NCBI GenBank assembly: GCA_947566645.1
Contig: CANOKL010000011.1
Coordinates: 1 to 64,000, forward strand
From: an uncultured Lachnospiraceae bacterium
GTDB lineage: Bacteria > Bacillota > Clostridia > Lachnospirales > Lachnospiraceae
Reading direction: 5' to 3'
DNA length: 64,000 nt
Within the stretch, counting starts at the first letter, position 1. Every line of letters starts with the position of its first letter. The notes under the pieces are model-generated. The model was not told the DNA's origin, ran no database searches, and saw nothing but the letters and a program-made list of their open reading frames with translations. This document shows, in pieces, positions 63,101 to 64,000 of the stretch. The translations under genes and the position numbers were made by a program.

Positions 63101-64000
63101 ACTGAGCCTTTGAGGCAAGATTCCGTATCCCTTTTCCTGCCACTAATCCATCTTTTGCCGCTTTCAGATCATCCAGTACTGCCTTGATCTCTTCTGGTCC
63201 TGCTGTATTATCACCAAGAATCTTTTTCGCAGCTTTTAATGTATCTAACAGTACATTCCAGCTGGAAATGGAGTAATCTCTGCTGCCGTCTTTTACGAAG
63301 TTCTCTGTTTCCTGAACCAAAGTATTCAGGGCAGTATTGTCACCCGCAACAGCACCTCCGTATACCTTCCACTCCAGAACTCCCACGCCATTACTATCAC
63401 TTTGCTGCTTATTCATATGCACACGGATAGATGTAGTCTCTACAGGAGTAAATGTAGTATTGTTATATTTATGCAGCTCCTTTGCATAACCGGATGGATT
63501 CTCTACCTGTTTCCATGTTCCGTCATCTGCAAGATATTCATAGTAATAATCTTTCGGGAATCTGATACCTCCTACATTCTCATTATCACCGTCATGCCAA
63601 TAGTAGATATCAGCGCTGTTCAGGCTGACTTTACTGTTCCATGTGTAGGTAATTGTTTCATATGAGCTTCTATTGCCCCATGATCCATACCTTGGAGCTC
63701 CTGGATTCGTTGAATTTCCCGGAAGCTTCCCGTCATTTACTGCCGCAAGTTTTTCCCAGCTCGAAACAAAACTTGTCGATGCACTTGCGCTATATGCAAA
63801 GTTATTGTCAGCTACTGGAAGATTTGTCATAATCCGTCCAAGCTTTATGATTGCCAGATCAATCTCTGCCTGCGTTGCCGCCGCGTTATCTGCTACGCTC
63901 TGCGCTTCGCTGATTCCGGCTTCCAGAATCTCTTTCGCGCCATCTGCAAACAGGCTCATATTCAGCGCTTTTGCCTGGCTGATAATGCTGTTGAGCTTCG
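59631..64000 (-). CDS. FIVAR-repeat surface protein, 5' end outside window
   Basis: At least 1456 residues; the frame runs open to base 64000, so the N-terminus is missing. It starts within a FIVAR-like helical piece, followed by an F5/8 type C-like domain (SWEKLAAVNDGKLPGNSTNP, ITYTWNSKVSLNSADIYYWH), a second F5/8 type C-like domain, and then twelve FIVAR-type helical repeats. Eight of them alternate as two types (NKNAL... and RVDKAGL...). The C-terminus has two Lys-rich Big_2 repeats. FIVAR repeats form helical stalks that hold binding domains away from the wall. Probably a secreted or wall-associated glycan-binding or glycan-degrading protein; the enzyme part, if any, would be upstream. 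Confidence 0.85.
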   Translation of the reverse strand, partial: KLNSIISQAKALNMSLFADGAKEILEAGISEAQSVADNAAATQAEIDLAIIKLGRIMTNLPVADNNFAYSASASTSFVSSWEKLAAVNDGKLPGNSTNPGAPRYGSWGNRSSYETITYTWNSKVSLNSADIYYWHDGDNENVGGIRFPKDYYYEYLADDGTWKQVENPSGYAKELHKYNNTTFTPVETTSIRVHMNKQQSDSNGVGVLEWKVYGGAVAGDNTALNTLVQETENFVKDGSRDYSISSWNVLLDTLKAAKKILGDNTAGPEEIKAVLDDLKAAKDGLVAGKGIRNLASKAQSEASGNTSDLAALNDGKEPADSTDNANGVWHNKESQDAGGTVRAAGDGWVSYSWSDPRILSSTEAYYYSNETESIKMPKSVKFEYKTSEGGWAEVPNAEGKGCESDKYNTTTLGNIQTTGLRMTMEPQTAAEGSAANYVGVIEWKVNGISVAELDKTKLTAAIAEAEKITNLEQYTADSRARFEEAFNAAKEMAKDGGAVSQSEIDRQVRVLKAAISALMPAAGDQKVVLQQLITLVEEEAASDLYTQETKDALAAAINTAKQIAAKEDATQEEISGQLAALSEAVNGLEKKPVKTVNKVELEAAIADAGRIVKEDYTAESLAELEKVLNQVKEVLASADASQEQVDESTDRLYKAIDQLVKAPEEVVNKNALSAAIDRTKELKETDYTAASWDVMRTALTTANQVMRDETATQREVNEATEALRDALAALVRVDKAGLRDAIDRANERNEADYTKESWAAMQTALAKAREVEANADAVQKEVDEATYELSEALRNLKAVVNKNALKAAIDRTKDLKETDHTATSWKAMQEALKTANEAMESETVTQEEVNAATAALREALEALVRVDKTGLQAAIDRANERKEEDYPDKPDEWVAMQEALAKAVEVAENADAVQKEVDDATYELSEALRALDPEGTINKNALNAAIDRTKDLKESDHTAASWKALQEVLKTAVEAAESETVTQEEVNAATAALRDALAALVRVDKAGLRDAINRANERTEADYTKESWAAMQTALAKAVEVAENADALQKEVDDATFELSEALRNLKEVVNKNALKAAIDRTKELKESDHTASSWKAMQEALKTANQAMESETVTQEEVNAATAALRDALAALVRVDKAGLRDAINRANERKETDYTKESWAAMQTALAKAKEVEGNADAVQKEVDDATFELSEALRNLVETDPGRTELNAALSAAKALKKDDYTPEAWAVFQKALADAEAVFNNPKATKEQTAEAAALLKKAIEEVKKNPAKKTPQPVVVKVKKISISGLSKKIAAGKKVKLTAKISPSNASNKGVTWKSSNKKVATVNSKGVVTMKKKSGGRSVTITATAKDGSKVKATYKIKSMKGKVTKVTISGKKTVKAGKTLKLTGKVKATKSANKKLKWTSSNKKYATVTNSGKVKALKAGKGKRVKITAMATDGSGKKKTVVIKITK
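60403..62005 (-). repeat. Tandem FIVAR dimer repeats
   Basis: Four A-B FIVAR pairs. A shared TGACTTC landmark recurs at 60641, 61040, 61451 and 61850, giving periods of 399, 411 and 399 bp. The longer period holds four extra codons in a B unit (PDKP region) and an insert before the next A unit. DNA similarity is high enough for unequal recombination. Confidence 0.85.

Overview
The window looks like chromosomal DNA from a Gram-positive gut anaerobe of the Lachnospiraceae type (class Clostridia); I cannot fix the genus. Pointers are strong AGGAGG-type ribosome binding sites, a BMP-lipoprotein nucleoside transporter, a SpoIID-like protein, Lys-rich Big_2 tails on giant secreted proteins, and wall-polysaccharide genes of monoderm type with no outer-membrane parts. 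No rRNA, tRNA, CRISPR array or intact transposase was seen.

Layout. 1-2.7 kb: tail of a sensor histidine kinase, a GT2 glycosyltransferase and a SpoIID/LytB protein. 3.0-10.05 kb (+): six-gene operon behind a consensus promoter, with an HTH-fused PfkB kinase, an amidohydrolase and a complete nucleoside-type ABC importer. 10.1-16.5 kb (-): secreted basic protein, GH127 enzyme, AAA-ATPase-like/nuclease protein, UDP-glucose dehydrogenase. 16.9-19.5 kb: GT2 gene, a transposase remnant and an A+T-rich three-gene cassette of unknown function. 19.9-27.1 kb (-): GT2, ABC flippase-like exporter, F420-hydrogenase-beta-like iron-sulfur protein and a GT2-pyruvyltransferase fusion, with short repeats between them. 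27.4-43.0 kb: a convergent pair of DUF4832-type genes, then a minus-strand operon with Pel-like genes (pelD-, pelE-, pelF- and pelG-like), extra glycosyltransferases and membrane proteins. 43.2-50.3 kb (-): a pRiA4b ORF-3/SEC-C protein and two coupled Eco57I-like methylase genes. 50.5-64 kb (-): a 2387-residue secreted multidomain protein, a sugar-binding lipoprotein and a FIVAR-repeat surface protein that runs off the window.

The main system is the 28.8-43.0 kb operon. Its first protein joins a short-chain dehydrogenase/epimerase fold that has lost the Tyr-Lys pair, four membrane segments, a GAF-like region and a degenerate GGDEF domain that keeps an RxxD c-di-GMP site. PelE-, PelF- and PelG-like proteins follow. 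This suggests an exopolysaccharide export machine switched on by c-di-GMP, of the Gram-positive Pel type, with lineage-specific added parts (813-residue membrane protein, DUF2194-like protein, DUF2304-like protein, GT4, GT2, DUF4832). The neighbouring 20-27 kb genes may supply another surface glycan with pyruvate decorations.

A second theme is repeats. A near-perfect 32-42 bp palindrome (arm GGGGACGGGGCATTTTT) occurs six times, each time at the 3' end of a gene. One copy supplies the stop codon of the GH127 gene, and one carries paired arm changes. MITE-like inverted-repeat elements and shorter palindromes fill the gaps between polysaccharide genes.
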